The notes: a model not told the origin generated them from the sequence alone. A DNA stretch of 64,000 nt from Bacillota bacterium (GCA_023623175.1 JAMNXU010000013.1:67933-131932), one strand, 5' to 3'. Positions 36,200-44,742 are shown, numbered from the stretch's first letter. Made by a program: numbers and translations.

Positions 36200-37316
36200 G
36201 CTTGTCCACGGGTGCAAAGGATTTGACCCCCATACGGGAGCCATTAGTTTTCCAATTTATCAGAGCGCCACATTCAGGCATCCCGGGCCCAATCAATCCA
36301 CGGGATATGACTATTCGAGACTGCAAAACCCGACGCGGGAAGAGCTGGAGAACACCTTGGCCGCCCTTGAAAGCGGAAAAGCCTGCTTCGCGTTCTCGAG
36401 CGGCATGGCTGCCATTACAGCTGTAATGGAGCTTTTCTCGGCCGGGGACCATATTGTTGTCTCCGATGACCTGTACGGCGGGACCTACCGGGTGTTTGAA
36501 GAAATATTCAGGAAACACGGCCTTGAATTTTCTTATACAGATACCAGCGATCCGGAATGTATAAAAGCAAGCGTTAAGGCAAATACAAGGGCAATTTTCA
36601 TTGAAACGCCCTCGAACCCGATGATGAAGATAACCGACATAAAAGTGACCGTGGAAATTGCAAAAAGCTCCGATGCCCTTGTTATCGTGGATAATACGTT
36701 TCTCACTCCCTATTTTCAGCGTCCCCTTGAACTGGGAGCGGATATCGTGGTCCACAGCGGAACCAAGTACCTCGGCGGCCACAATGACACTTTGGCCGGA
36801 TTTGTAGTAGTGAACGACGACGATTTATCCGACAGGCTCAAGCTGATACAAAAAAGCACCGGCGCTGTATTGGCCCCATTTGACAGCTGGCTCATACTGA
36901 GGGGAATCAAAACCCTCGGCGTCCGGCTTGAAAAGCAGCAGGAAAATGCCATGAAAATAGCCGAATGGCTGAAAAGTAATCCAAAGGTTGAAAAAGTCTA
37001 TTACGCAGGACTTGCCGATAATGAAGGCTATGAAATATCCAAAAAACAGTCTTCAGGTTTTGGTTCAATGATTTCCTTTTCATTGAAAAATGCGGAAGAC
37101 GCAAACAGGGTTTTAGGCAGGGTAAAACTGATTGCCTTTGCCGAAAGCCTTGGAGGTGTAGAAAGCCTCATTACATATCCCGTAGTTCAGACCCACGCTG
37201 CAATCCCGCAGGAAATGAGGGAACGGCTGGGCGTAAATGAAAAGCTGCTCAGGCTGTCGGTAGGCATAGAAGATGTCGAAGATCTGGTAAATGACCTGGC
37301 GCAGGCGATTGGATAA
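36135..37316 (+). CDS. Trans-sulfuration family PLP enzyme (cystathionine gamma-synthase/lyase type)
   Basis: The family-like sequence begins at about 36180 (SIGACSKLVHG) and runs 378 residues. It has YDYSRLQNPTREELENTLAALE (residues ~58-80), FSSGMAAI, DDLYGGTYR, DNTFLTPYFQRPLELGADIVVHSGTKYLGGHND with the PLP lysine in SGTKYLGG, and GGVESLITYP near the end. It makes or cleaves cystathionine, or uses O-acetylhomoserine. No start codon with a ribosome site lies in frame after the larE junction; the open frame extends only to TTG at 36135 inside larE. The gene body is intact but its own start appears lost. Confidence 0.85.
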   Translation: MNRKSWISKVLPKIRSIGACSKLVHGCKGFDPHTGAISFPIYQSATFRHPGPNQSTGYDYSRLQNPTREELENTLAALESGKACFAFSSGMAAITAVMELFSAGDHIVVSDDLYGGTYRVFEEIFRKHGLEFSYTDTSDPECIKASVKANTRAIFIETPSNPMMKITDIKVTVEIAKSSDALVIVDNTFLTPYFQRPLELGADIVVHSGTKYLGGHNDTLAGFVVVNDDDLSDRLKLIQKSTGAVLAPFDSWLILRGIKTLGVRLEKQQENAMKIAEWLKSNPKVEKVYYAGLADNEGYEISKKQSSGFGSMISFSLKNAEDANRVLGRVKLIAFAESLGGVESLITYPVVQTHAAIPQEMRERLGVNEKLLRLSVGIEDVEDLVNDLAQAIG

Positions 37317-37430
37317 TAATATCCCAGGGTTCGAAATATCCCCTGCCCATAAAAAAGGGATACCTGTAAAAGGGGTTTTCTTTCCTGCAGAATAGCCTTA
37401 CCGGGCAGAATACCCCTTAAACCATGTCAT

Positions 37431-37720
37431 TCATTTTTTCCCATATTGCCTGAGTATATTATCAAGGGTGTTTACATAATCAATAAATTCATTTCTGCCT
37501 TTTTCCGTCAGGTTGTACCTGGCCCGGGGCCTGTTATTGAAAAAATCCTTATGCACTTCTATGTTCCCGCATTCCTCGGGCTTTGAAATCTGCACACTCA
37601 GATTTCCGTCCGTTGATCCTGTAATCTCCCTGACTACCCTGAAAGTTTTTCCCCCGTCATTAAGCACGCGATAATGGCTATTCTGAGTTTTGACTGGAAT
37701 ATAAGATTGTCAGTCCGCAC
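37431..37720 (-). pseudogene. Frameshifted winged-helix transcriptional regulator
   Basis: Downstream piece (37431-37667): FRVVREITGSTDGNLSVQISK ... NNRPRARYNLTEKGRNEFIDYVN, the DNA-binding helix and wing of small winged-helix regulators. Upstream piece in the other frame: NLIFQSKLRIAIIACLMTGEK, their usual first helices. Adding one A to the A5 tract at 37646-37650 (minus strand) joins them as MTGEKTFRVVREITG, giving the normal length of ~96 residues from a GTG at 37720. So it is a one-base deletion in a homopolymer, either a real mutation, a switch or a sequencing error. Confidence 0.75.
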
Positions 37721-37836
37721 AATAATATTTGCCGGATCTGCGCCAACTGACGCGGAACTCATTGTGATTTTTGGCGGTATGACATTCATCAGCAGAATCA
37801 GGATCCATACTTTCATAAGATGCCTTTCAAGCCCTA

Positions 37837-37983
37837 TCAAAGGCATTTTTTCGATATGTACATGTAAATGAGCGCGGCAATCAACGCAGTTATTCCTACC
37901 GGGAAAATATAATTCAGCAGCGGAAAACCGCCCACTATTTCCCGCATTTTCTTCCTGCTCAAAGCCATCACTGAATAAATCAC
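37837..37983 (-). CDS. Small membrane protein, hypothetical
   Basis: A 48-codon frame: a basic start (MALSRKKMREIVGG from an ATG at 37968) followed by one transmembrane helix (FPLLNYIFPVGITALIAALIYMYI) and SKKCL. GTG at 37983 has AAAGGAACA upstream. It lies 117 bp before the broken regulator and could be its partner. No family recognised. Confidence 0.4.
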   Translation of the reverse strand: MIYSVMALSRKKMREIVGGFPLLNYIFPVGITALIAALIYMYISKKCL

Positions 37984-38220
37984 ACTGTTCCTTTCTTTTG
38001 ACTTTCAGGGTTATAAATAACAGGCGTCCGCATATATTTAGTTTATGGATTAATACGATAGCAATTTTTTGAAAAAATACATAATTATTATATTTCCTGG
38101 AAACAACTTTTTCGCAACATTTCTGATAGCATTAATACGTACGTACGGAACCTGTAACAATCGGTTTGCCTGTTAAGCGGACATTTTTCCGTTTAATAAT
38201 AAAAAAATGGAGGAGTATTT

Positions 38221-39471
38221 ATGAACAGGCTAAAACCTTTAAAACTAATGATTTTCGCCGTGATAATGCTGATTATGATATCGGCGTTTACACTGGCCGC
38301 AGCGGCATCTGAAGAAACGCAGGATGGCATGGCAAACGTTACTGTTAACCTGGCACCTGGAATGAATCTCCAGCGAATAAAACTGACCAACAACCAGACC
38401 GGCAAATCTTATGAAATGAACTGGGTCAATGACGGTGCCGTCAATTTCATCGTGCCCGAAGGAACTTACACAATATACGCCAACAAGGGCGAAATGGAAT
38501 ACAGGAAAGAAAATGTGGAATTAAAGGGCACAGTCATACATACTATCCCGATTACACGCCTCCTGGTGCGATTCGACGGAGTTTCAAGTGCTGTAGCTAC
38601 TGTACGGGTAGGCGAAACCGTGATTTATTCGAGTGGATGGGTAAATAACCTTGCGGAGTTTGCGTTGTTCCAGGACGAAAATATTAATTACATCCTTAAA
38701 GTTGATAAGGGCGGCATGGTACATGAGGCTGTTGTCAATTGCAGTGAAGAAACAATAACATATTCAGTGCCCCTTACAATACTTACAGTAAAATACCCCG
38801 GAATAAAAGCGGATAAAACTACGGTAAGCGTAGGCTCATCCACAGTAAACACCTCCTACTGGAATATAGATGAGGCTGTGTTTACACTGTTCAAAGGCCT
38901 GACCTATGATCTTAATGTTCAAACGGGCGGCATGGTTCATACGGCACAGGTTGACTGCAATGAAGATGAAGAAGTTTATGAAGTACCCCTCACTAAACTA
39001 ACAGTGAGATTCCCCGAAATTAAAACAGAAAAAAATACAATAAGTGTTGGCTCATCCCCGGTGATCACCTCCTACTGGGATGTCGGTGAAGCAGTGTATA
39101 TCCTGTTCAGAGGCCTGACCTACAATCTTAAGCTTGAGAAGGGCAGCATGGTTCATGAAGGATCCATACTCTGCGATGAAGAAGAGGAAATCTATGATGT
39201 GCCTGTCTGCCACGTCAGGGTGCTTTTTAACGGGCTGAAAGCCTCCGAAGCAACCATAGGCAGGAACGGAACCGATATTCTCACTTATTACTGGAAAGCA
39301 GACAGTGTCGACTTCTATGTTTTCCAGGATACCGGGTATTACGTCCGGTTAAATATCAACGGAAAGATTTACAGTTATGACAATATTGACTGTAGAACTG
39401 ATTATGTGGAAATTGGAATGGCAAAGGTCACGATCAGCTATCCCGGCGTCAAAGACGTAAACAGTGTGTAG
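38221..39471 (+). CDS. Secreted ten-repeat protein, N-terminal part (before in-frame TAG)
   Basis: A signal peptide (residues 1-30, ending TLAAAASEE) is followed by repeats of about 70 residues. Each repeat starts with a strand like LTVKYPGIKADKTTVSVGSS, has a central tYWnidEAVFTLFKGLTYDL and then KGGMVHTAxVxCneE and a yeVPLTK end. Five repeats and the start of the sixth lie in this part. The frame ends at TAG 39469-39471 in the middle of repeat six. The repeats look like beta-sandwich surface modules; no sorting signal or anchor is visible. A GGAGG site precedes the ATG. Unrecognised family. Confidence 0.8.
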   Translation: MNRLKPLKLMIFAVIMLIMISAFTLAAAASEETQDGMANVTVNLAPGMNLQRIKLTNNQTGKSYEMNWVNDGAVNFIVPEGTYTIYANKGEMEYRKENVELKGTVIHTIPITRLLVRFDGVSSAVATVRVGETVIYSSGWVNNLAEFALFQDENINYILKVDKGGMVHEAVVNCSEETITYSVPLTILTVKYPGIKADKTTVSVGSSTVNTSYWNIDEAVFTLFKGLTYDLNVQTGGMVHTAQVDCNEDEEVYEVPLTKLTVRFPEIKTEKNTISVGSSPVITSYWDVGEAVYILFRGLTYNLKLEKGSMVHEGSILCDEEEEIYDVPVCHVRVLFNGLKASEATIGRNGTDILTYYWKADSVDFYVFQDTGYYVRLNINGKIYSYDNIDCRTDYVEIGMAKVTISYPGVKDVNSV

Positions 39472-39474
39472 CTC

Positions 39475-40500
39475 GTGAGTGCAAACGGCAAAAAATACAG
39501 CAAAACCTGGACCAGTGACTCATGCGCCTTTGATGTTCCGAATGGTCTGTATGATATAACGGTAACAAAGGGCGGTATGGTCTATAAAGCAGAAAAAGTG
39601 CCGGTAGTGGGAATCACTATCCACGAGGTTCCATTAACCACCCTTAAGGTTGAGTATCCGGGTGTAAAAGATGTAAACATGACTGCAATAAGTGTTGGAT
39701 CATCCTCAGTAACCACTAAAACCTGGACCAGCAACGGCACTGAATTTGTACTGTTCAGGGGCGGAACCTACGATCTTAAGGTTCAAAAGGGCGGTATGGT
39801 GCATACGGCTTCTGTACCCTGCAATAAAGAGACAGTAACCTATTCAGTACCCCTTTCAAAACTGACAGTGAAATTCCCCGGGATAAAAACTGAAAAAATT
39901 ACTGTAAGCGTGGGTTCATCCTCGGTAACCACCTCCACCTGGAATGTCGATGAGGCGGTGTATATCCTGTTTAAAGGCTTGACCTATAATCTCAGGCTTG
40001 AGAAGGGCGGCATGGTGCATACGGCAGAAGTCAGCTGCAACGACGGGGAAGTAGTTTATAGAGTGCCCCTTACAAAACTTACAGTAAAATTCCCCGGGAT
40101 AAAAACTGAAAGAATTACAGTAAGCACAGGATCTTCCACGGTAATCACCTCCGACTGGAATATCGATGAAGCAGTGTTTATCCTGTTCAAAGACATGACC
40201 TACAATCTTAAGCTTGAGAAGGGCAGCATGGTTCATGAAGGCTCCATATCCTGCGATGAAGATGAGGAAACCTATGATGTACCTGTCTGCCACGTGACGG
40301 TGAGATTTAACGGGAAAGCTTCCGAGGCATCCATAGGAATAAACGGCACAAATGTTATAACTTATACCTGGAAAGAAAACCTTGTTGATTTCTATGTTTT
40401 CAAGGATACCGGGTATTTTGTGACAATAAAAATCGGTAATAATATATACAGCTGTGACAATATAGACTGCAATGATGACAACATTAATGTGGAGATATGA
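39475..40500 (+). CDS. Secreted ten-repeat protein, C-terminal part (after in-frame TAG)
   Basis: The same frame resumes one codon after the TAG with LVSANGKKYSKTW and runs through the rest of repeat six and repeats seven to ten. Repeats three-five and eight-ten follow each other in the same order of subtypes, and stretches such as TACAATCTTAAGCTTGAG at 39121 and 40201 are identical, so a block duplication is recent. Aligned to repeat seven, the stop takes the place of one residue without any indel. There is no ribosome site for a separate start, so this part is likely silent unless the TAG is read through. Confidence 0.75.
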   Translation: MSANGKKYSKTWTSDSCAFDVPNGLYDITVTKGGMVYKAEKVPVVGITIHEVPLTTLKVEYPGVKDVNMTAISVGSSSVTTKTWTSNGTEFVLFRGGTYDLKVQKGGMVHTASVPCNKETVTYSVPLSKLTVKFPGIKTEKITVSVGSSSVTTSTWNVDEAVYILFKGLTYNLRLEKGGMVHTAEVSCNDGEVVYRVPLTKLTVKFPGIKTERITVSTGSSTVITSDWNIDEAVFILFKDMTYNLKLEKGSMVHEGSISCDEDEETYDVPVCHVTVRFNGKASEASIGINGTNVITYTWKENLVDFYVFKDTGYFVTIKIGNNIYSCDNIDCNDDNINVEI

Positions 40501-40550
40501 AACCTGAACAAACACGCATAGCGCCTTCGGGTAAAACCCAGGTAAGGTTA

Positions 40551-40583
40551 AAAACAGGACGTTCTTTTGAACGTCCTGTTTTT
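40551..40583 (+). terminator. Terminator after the repeat protein gene
   Basis: AAAACAGGACGTTC and GAACGTCCTGTTTT form a perfect 14-bp stem around TTTT. It works on both strands and is also suited to the convergent amidase gene. A near twin lies at 45002. Confidence 0.9.
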
Positions 40584-40722
40584 GATGTTTTATTTTGAAA
40601 ACCAAAGGACTCCTGCCAAAATTACATCCCAACTTTTTCTGATGAAACCCCTGTACCTGGACTATCAGACCAATACATGGGTGCTGTTCACTATATTTAT
40701 TCATATTTTCAATACATTAATC

Positions 40723-41364
40723 CTATCCCTTTAATTTTTTATAAATCCTGTGGGCAATTAGCGTCACAGCCCATACCGGCATTGGTTCGTCAACACGTTC
40801 TTTCCAGTAATCAGGACTGTCAATTATCCCGGCCTCTGCAAGTTTGTCTATACCCTCGTATTTCCATGAACTGGCCAATCTTAGCTGAACATCCCGGACC
40901 ATTTGCTGCAGGGGGAAGTATTGACCGGGGCACTCCGTGTTGTTCCACCGTTTATGGCCGTCTATTATAACATTTTTATTGGGCAGTTGAGATACGAGCC
41001 ATGCGATAAGCTCAACTCCAGCCTTGTATTGAGCTTCGGGCATTACTTTATTGAACGCTCCTTCCCGGGGATGATATGCTCCCTGGAAACCGACACTGAT
41101 TACCTTGTGATTCATGTTTGCGACGCCTGCTCCCTGGTTCCATCCCCGTCCTTCATACACCTTTCCGTCAAAACCTACCCACCAGTTGTAGCCGAAACCC
41201 TTCCACGTGCCGTTATCCCTTTCAAGGTGCCATCTTTCCACTTCCCAAATGTCAGCTGTCGGATGATCCATGTGATGGAGCGCTATACCGATGATATTTT
41301 CTTTATACAAAGGATCTGTTTCCGGCGGATAACGCCAGTTCCACTTAGGCTTGATTATTTCCAT
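40723..41364 (-). CDS. N-acetylmuramoyl-L-alanine amidase (Amidase_2/PGRP type)
   Basis: A 213-residue zinc amidase that cuts the bond between muramic acid and the stem peptide. Zinc ligands and active site are visible in IGIALHHMDHPTADI (residues 25-39), GFGYNWWVGFDGKVYEGRGWNQGAG (56-80) and IDGHKRWNNTECPGQYFP (around 134-152). The last 50 residues (GIDKLAEAGIIDSPDYWKE) form a small helical domain found at the end of phage-type endolysins. There is no signal peptide, which fits a phage lysin or a holin-dependent enzyme, but no holin is adjacent. AAAGGAG precedes the ATG. Confidence 0.9.
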   Translation of the reverse strand: MEIIKPKWNWRYPPETDPLYKENIIGIALHHMDHPTADIWEVERWHLERDNGTWKGFGYNWWVGFDGKVYEGRGWNQGAGVANMNHKVISVGFQGAYHPREGAFNKVMPEAQYKAGVELIAWLVSQLPNKNVIIDGHKRWNNTECPGQYFPLQQMVRDVQLRLASSWKYEGIDKLAEAGIIDSPDYWKERVDEPMPVWAVTLIAHRIYKKLKG

Positions 41365-41676
41365 AAAACGTCAACTCCTTTATTTTTAAACAGGTTGAAA
41401 ACAACTCAGCAACTTTCTCTGTCTACTCCAGAATATGCAAATATCCCCGGAAGGCTACCCTTATAATAAAAGTCAAATCAAGAACAACGGGAAAGGATAC
41501 GATGCGCTGCAGGATGAGGATGAAAAAGTAGTATGAATAACGCCACAAATCACTAAAACAGTAAGGAGATATATCTTTCATAACACAATTATTATACAAT
41601 TGAGTAAAAACATTTGAAGAGTTATAACCATATTAAGTGAAATCTACAAGTGAAATCTGAGCAAGGAGGAATAAAT
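41365..41676. other. Divergent intergenic region
   Basis: It separates the leftward amidase and rightward radical SAM genes and should hold both promoters. No repeat, RNA structure or small gene was recognised. Confidence 0.4.
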
Positions 41677-42654
41677 TTGTTAAGAATCAGAAGCCTGGTG
41701 TCCGGGGGAATAATCACAAACTATAAATGCTCGTCAAAATGCAGGCACTGCAGTTATTCCAGTTCTCCAAAATGGCCTGACGATTACATGACGCCATCCA
41801 TGGCCGATGAGATATGTTCCGTACTGAAAAGCCTGGGTTGTTATTCCGTGCATATCGGCGGCGGTGAGCCGCTCCTGAAACCCGACAAAATCCTGGGTGT
41901 TCTTGATACTGCCAAAAAATACAATATTGACATCGAATATATTGAAACCAATGCATCCTGGTATAAGGACGAAGCATCAGCAAAAGCTGTCCTCAAGGAG
42001 CTTCAAAGCCATGGAGTTAACACCCTGCTTATATCCATAGACCCGTTTCATAACGAGTACATACCTTTTTGGAAGGTAAAGGCCTTGATCCGTACCTGTT
42101 CCGTGGTAAAGATGAACGTATTCCCCTGGCTGATGGAATTCTGGGATGATATTGACGCGATGGATGATAAAAGTCCCCACTCTCTCGATGAATACACGAG
42201 GCTTTTCGGGCAGGATTATCCTGTAAATCTGCTGAACAGGTATGGCCTTAACCTGAAGGGCAGGGCTTTTAAAACATACAGGCCTGTATTGAGAAAACAG
42301 CCTTATGAACAAATACTGGAAGAATCCAGGCCGTGCAAACTGTTATCAGGTGTATATCATTTCCATGTGGACCTGTACGGTAACTTCATTCCCCAGTCAT
42401 GCCCGGGATTTTCAGTTCCGCTGAAAGAACTGGTAAATGGTGCTGATCCTGGTAAATACAGTATATTCAATAGTTTGGAGACTGCCGGTGTAAAAGGCCT
42501 GGTTGAACTGGCGAAAAAAGAATATGGTTATATCCCCAAAAACGAGTACGCCGGAAAATGCGATCTCTGCTATGATATCAGGAATCATTTGGTCCTGGGG
42601 CTGGGACTGGATCTGCCCGATCTAAAACCGCAAGGACATTACAGGTACGTATGA
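41677..42654 (+). CDS. Radical SAM protein with C-terminal cysteine cluster
   Basis: A 325-residue protein. The radical SAM motif CSSKCRHC lies at residues 21-28, followed by HIGGGEPLLKPDKIL (the GGEP SAM-binding motif). The C-terminal part has CKLLSG, SCPGF and KCDLCYDIRN, enough cysteines for an auxiliary cluster as in SPASM/Twitch proteins. The start is a TTG at 41677 with GGAGG 7 nt upstream. It ends at a terminator. Its substrate is unknown, and no obvious precursor peptide lies beside it. Confidence 0.82.
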   Translation: MLRIRSLVSGGIITNYKCSSKCRHCSYSSSPKWPDDYMTPSMADEICSVLKSLGCYSVHIGGGEPLLKPDKILGVLDTAKKYNIDIEYIETNASWYKDEASAKAVLKELQSHGVNTLLISIDPFHNEYIPFWKVKALIRTCSVVKMNVFPWLMEFWDDIDAMDDKSPHSLDEYTRLFGQDYPVNLLNRYGLNLKGRAFKTYRPVLRKQPYEQILEESRPCKLLSGVYHFHVDLYGNFIPQSCPGFSVPLKELVNGADPGKYSIFNSLETAGVKGLVELAKKEYGYIPKNEYAGKCDLCYDIRNHLVLGLGLDLPDLKPQGHYRYV

Positions 42655-42660
42655 AATAAA

Positions 42661-42698
42661 GGAAGAGGAACCTGCACTCGTAGTTCCTCTTCCTTCAT
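42661..42698 (+). terminator. Terminator after the radical SAM gene
   Basis: GGAAGAGGAAC and GTTCCTCTTCC form an 11-bp stem with an 11-nt loop, followed by a weak T-rich tail, 6 bp after the stop. Confidence 0.75.
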
Positions 42699-42771
42699 TT
42701 GCAAACCATTGCTGTTATTTTATGTTTGTTTTATGTTTGCCGGAAGAAACCTTTCTCGTCCTGGCATGCAA

Positions 42772-43719
42772 TTAAGCACCTATATTATCTCCTGGTTTTG
42801 CACCCGTACTTCCAGGCAACACGGTCCTGATTATCCGCATAATGCCAAGCGATTTATCAAATCTGCGCGCGTTGAAAAAGATACACAGAAAAGGAATTAT
42901 GTAAAGTATGGCGCCAATCAAAAAACTCCTGAAATATGAGTCAAAATATATCCGGTCTAACCCATAATACCCTTTTAGTAAATTCATAGAAATCCGGAAA
43001 TACGCGTATTTCAACACGGGGCCTATTACAGCCAGAATAGCAGAGCGCCCCAGGAGCGCCGGCGAACCCATACTTATCCATGCAAAAACAATCAGGGCCA
43101 AAGGCAATATAACAAAAATAAAAACTCTCATCGGCGTATACGACAAAAACGACATATTCCATTGAATCATGAATCTTGCCATTTCCGGTATCAATGCAGC
43201 GAATACAATATGATACCACTTCGAAGCCCACATGATCCTGTTTTCGCGCGCGCGTCTTTCCTGCGCTTCACGTTCGGCCTCCAGCGCGGCTTCGCGCTCA
43301 CGGGCAATGTCGCGCTTTGCATCGTTCATAATGTGCTGTTCACGGGAAAAGGTTAAAACATAGCCCTTCTCAGTAACAATCTCCTCGATATAGATACGGA
43401 ATGAAGCAGCGTTGTTATTGGGTACAGGCAAAAGCTTCCTGGTACCAAAGGCGTCACCAACCTGCGCAGTTTCACTGTATTCGGCAGCAATTCCCGGGGT
43501 CTGCCCGGAATAGGCCGGATTACCTTCTTTATCAAACGCTTCAATATAAACCCTTACTGATTTGACAGGCACTGCTCCAATATTGGCTAATTTTAATTGC
43601 AGAAAATATGTATTGGTCTTCGTGTCCAGTAAAACGGCACCTTTTTCTACTGCGACAGGGCTGTCCGGTATATCCACTTCGTTGGTGAATACAAGCTGAC
43701 GAATATATCTTTCCGCCAT
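42772..43719 (-). CDS. Membrane protein with N-terminal beta domain and coiled coil, unknown function
   Basis: A 315-residue protein of unnamed family. Residues 1-130 are a soluble beta-rich domain (QLVFTNEVDIPDSPVAVEKGAVLLDTKTN). Residues 135-165 form a charged coiled coil (EREAALEAEREAQERRAREN). Residues 170-300 hold four or five transmembrane helices, and the C-terminus is basic and cytoplasmic. The ATG at 43719 has AAAGGAG 9 nt upstream; ATG 43728 would be too close. It follows the PH-like gene pieces by 17 bp and is probably in their operon. It might be a membrane sensor; inference only. Confidence 0.75.
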   Translation of the reverse strand: MAERYIRQLVFTNEVDIPDSPVAVEKGAVLLDTKTNTYFLQLKLANIGAVPVKSVRVYIEAFDKEGNPAYSGQTPGIAAEYSETAQVGDAFGTRKLLPVPNNNAASFRIYIEEIVTEKGYVLTFSREQHIMNDAKRDIAREREAALEAEREAQERRARENRIMWASKWYHIVFAALIPEMARFMIQWNMSFLSYTPMRVFIFVILPLALIVFAWISMGSPALLGRSAILAVIGPVLKYAYFRISMNLLKGYYGLDRIYFDSYFRSFLIGAILYIIPFLCIFFNARRFDKSLGIMRIIRTVLPGSTGAKPGDNIGA

Positions 43720-43736
43720 AACAAACATCTCCTTTA

Positions 43737-43976
43737 TTAAAGATCCGGAATAGGATCCTCTTCTTTGCTGACAAAGCCCTGGTCTACCGCAGCATTGCTG
43801 TAAGCCTTATCCTTCGCAAGATGAACATTGCGGATAAAGTCTTCCTGTTCATGCTTTGGTATCCACTTTACGTCAAAAGCAATATTTCCGCCGGCATATT
43901 CAATGCACAACAGAGTCTTGCGTTTTATAAAGTATATAATCAAAAATACTAGAGCTAAAATAAAACCAATTACCAT
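43737..43976 (-). CDS. C-terminal part of the PH-like membrane protein (after in-frame TAG)
   Basis: The frame is the same as in 44064-44339. It contains the second helix (VIGFILALVFLIIYFI) and the conserved-looking LLCIEYAGGNIAFDVKWIPKHEQEDFIRNVHLAKD, which is the end of a bacterial PH-like fold. Codons between TAG and ATG 43976 (WAVISLVLGFLTTILINGD) encode the missing first helix, so the natural protein included them. AAAGG lies 5 nt before ATG 43976, so this half might be translated alone. Confidence 0.65.
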   Translation of the reverse strand: MVIGFILALVFLIIYFIKRKTLLCIEYAGGNIAFDVKWIPKHEQEDFIRNVHLAKDKAYSNAAVDQGFVSKEEDPIPDL

Positions 43977-44063
43977 GGTTACCTTTGGACTCTCTTCGAA
44001 GCTTAAATCTCCGTTTATTAATATCGTGGTTAAAAATCCTAATACCAGTGATATAACAGCCCA

Positions 44064-44339
44064 CTAAATATAATGCAATGGGCGGTAAAATACATAACCC
44101 GTGCCCGTAACATCGTTGATATTGACAATTTTACGCTGTTTGTATGATACGAAATGACCCCTGTGGTTAAGAGTGTAGACAGAACCACTGAAATAGATAC
44201 GTTTGTTCGTTAAGGTTGCGCCGGCTTTCGAAACATTGCTGTCAGAAATTATATTTGCCATATAACCTGACCCGATGGTAGAGATTTGCCGCTCGTCAGG
44301 CGCACAAAAAGTACCTCCATAATTGCCTTTGTTGCTCAT
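44064..44339 (-). CDS. N-terminal part of the PH-like membrane protein (ends at in-frame TAG)
   Basis: 92 residues ending VTGTGYVFYRPLHYI before TAG. The part VSKAGATLTNKRIYFSGSVYTLNHRGHFVSYKQRKIVNINDVTG is the first half of a PH-like fold in which two transmembrane helices are inserted before the final strands and helix. The other half follows in the same frame after the TAG. The ATG at 44339 has GAGG 8 nt upstream. The gene is therefore a single ~200-codon gene with one nonsense codon. Confidence 0.7.
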   Translation of the reverse strand: MSNKGNYGGTFCAPDERQISTIGSGYMANIISDSNVSKAGATLTNKRIYFSGSVYTLNHRGHFVSYKQRKIVNINDVTGTGYVFYRPLHYI

Positions 44340-44742
44340 GATGCTCACCTCATATGTAAGTTTATTTTATTGACTGCCGCAAATAACCGGCATAGTCAAT
44401 TAATAACGTCTTATCTGGTTTAATCATTGCTGCATGGGTAATTACCGGAGAATATGTTGCTAAACTTAAGCATTTTGAGTTTTGAATTTTTGTTTTTTGG
44501 TATTTTAATTCGCCCTGAAAATGTCAGCATTACTACCTCTAATTTACACCAGGAATAGTGTTGGTTACGAAAAATGTTGTAAAATGCGCTAATTTGTTAG
44601 AATTATACCAGAAAGGCAATCTGCATACAATATCTTTCTCTGTATCTAAAATAATACAGATGTAGGCTTTTCTACGTGACGTATATAAATTTTTTTCTTG
44701 CCAATATTGTACTTGCAGGAATATTTTTATTGGAGGCAGTTT
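44340..44742. other. Divergent intergenic region
   Basis: About 400 AT-rich bp between the leftward PH-like gene and the rightward zinc-ribbon gene. Promoters for both are expected; no other feature was recognised. Confidence 0.4.

Noticed and set aside
39469-39471. TAG read as pyrrolysine
   Set aside because: Normal genes in the window end with TAG, and no pyl genes or methyltransferase context is seen; simple nonsense mutation is the better explanation.
38221-40500. CRISPR array, because of repeated units
   Set aside because: Units of ~210 bp are coding and diverged; no short identical repeats with unique spacers exist anywhere in the window.
39916-40704. 262-residue minus-strand frame across the repeat protein gene
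   Set aside because: It is an antisense shadow of the repeats; its repeated MNHAALLKLKIVG is the complement of the coding repeats.
40723-41364. Prophage, because of an endolysin-like amidase and a holin-like gene at 53250
   Set aside because: The two are 12 kb apart with housekeeping genes between; there are no capsid, tail, integrase or portal genes.
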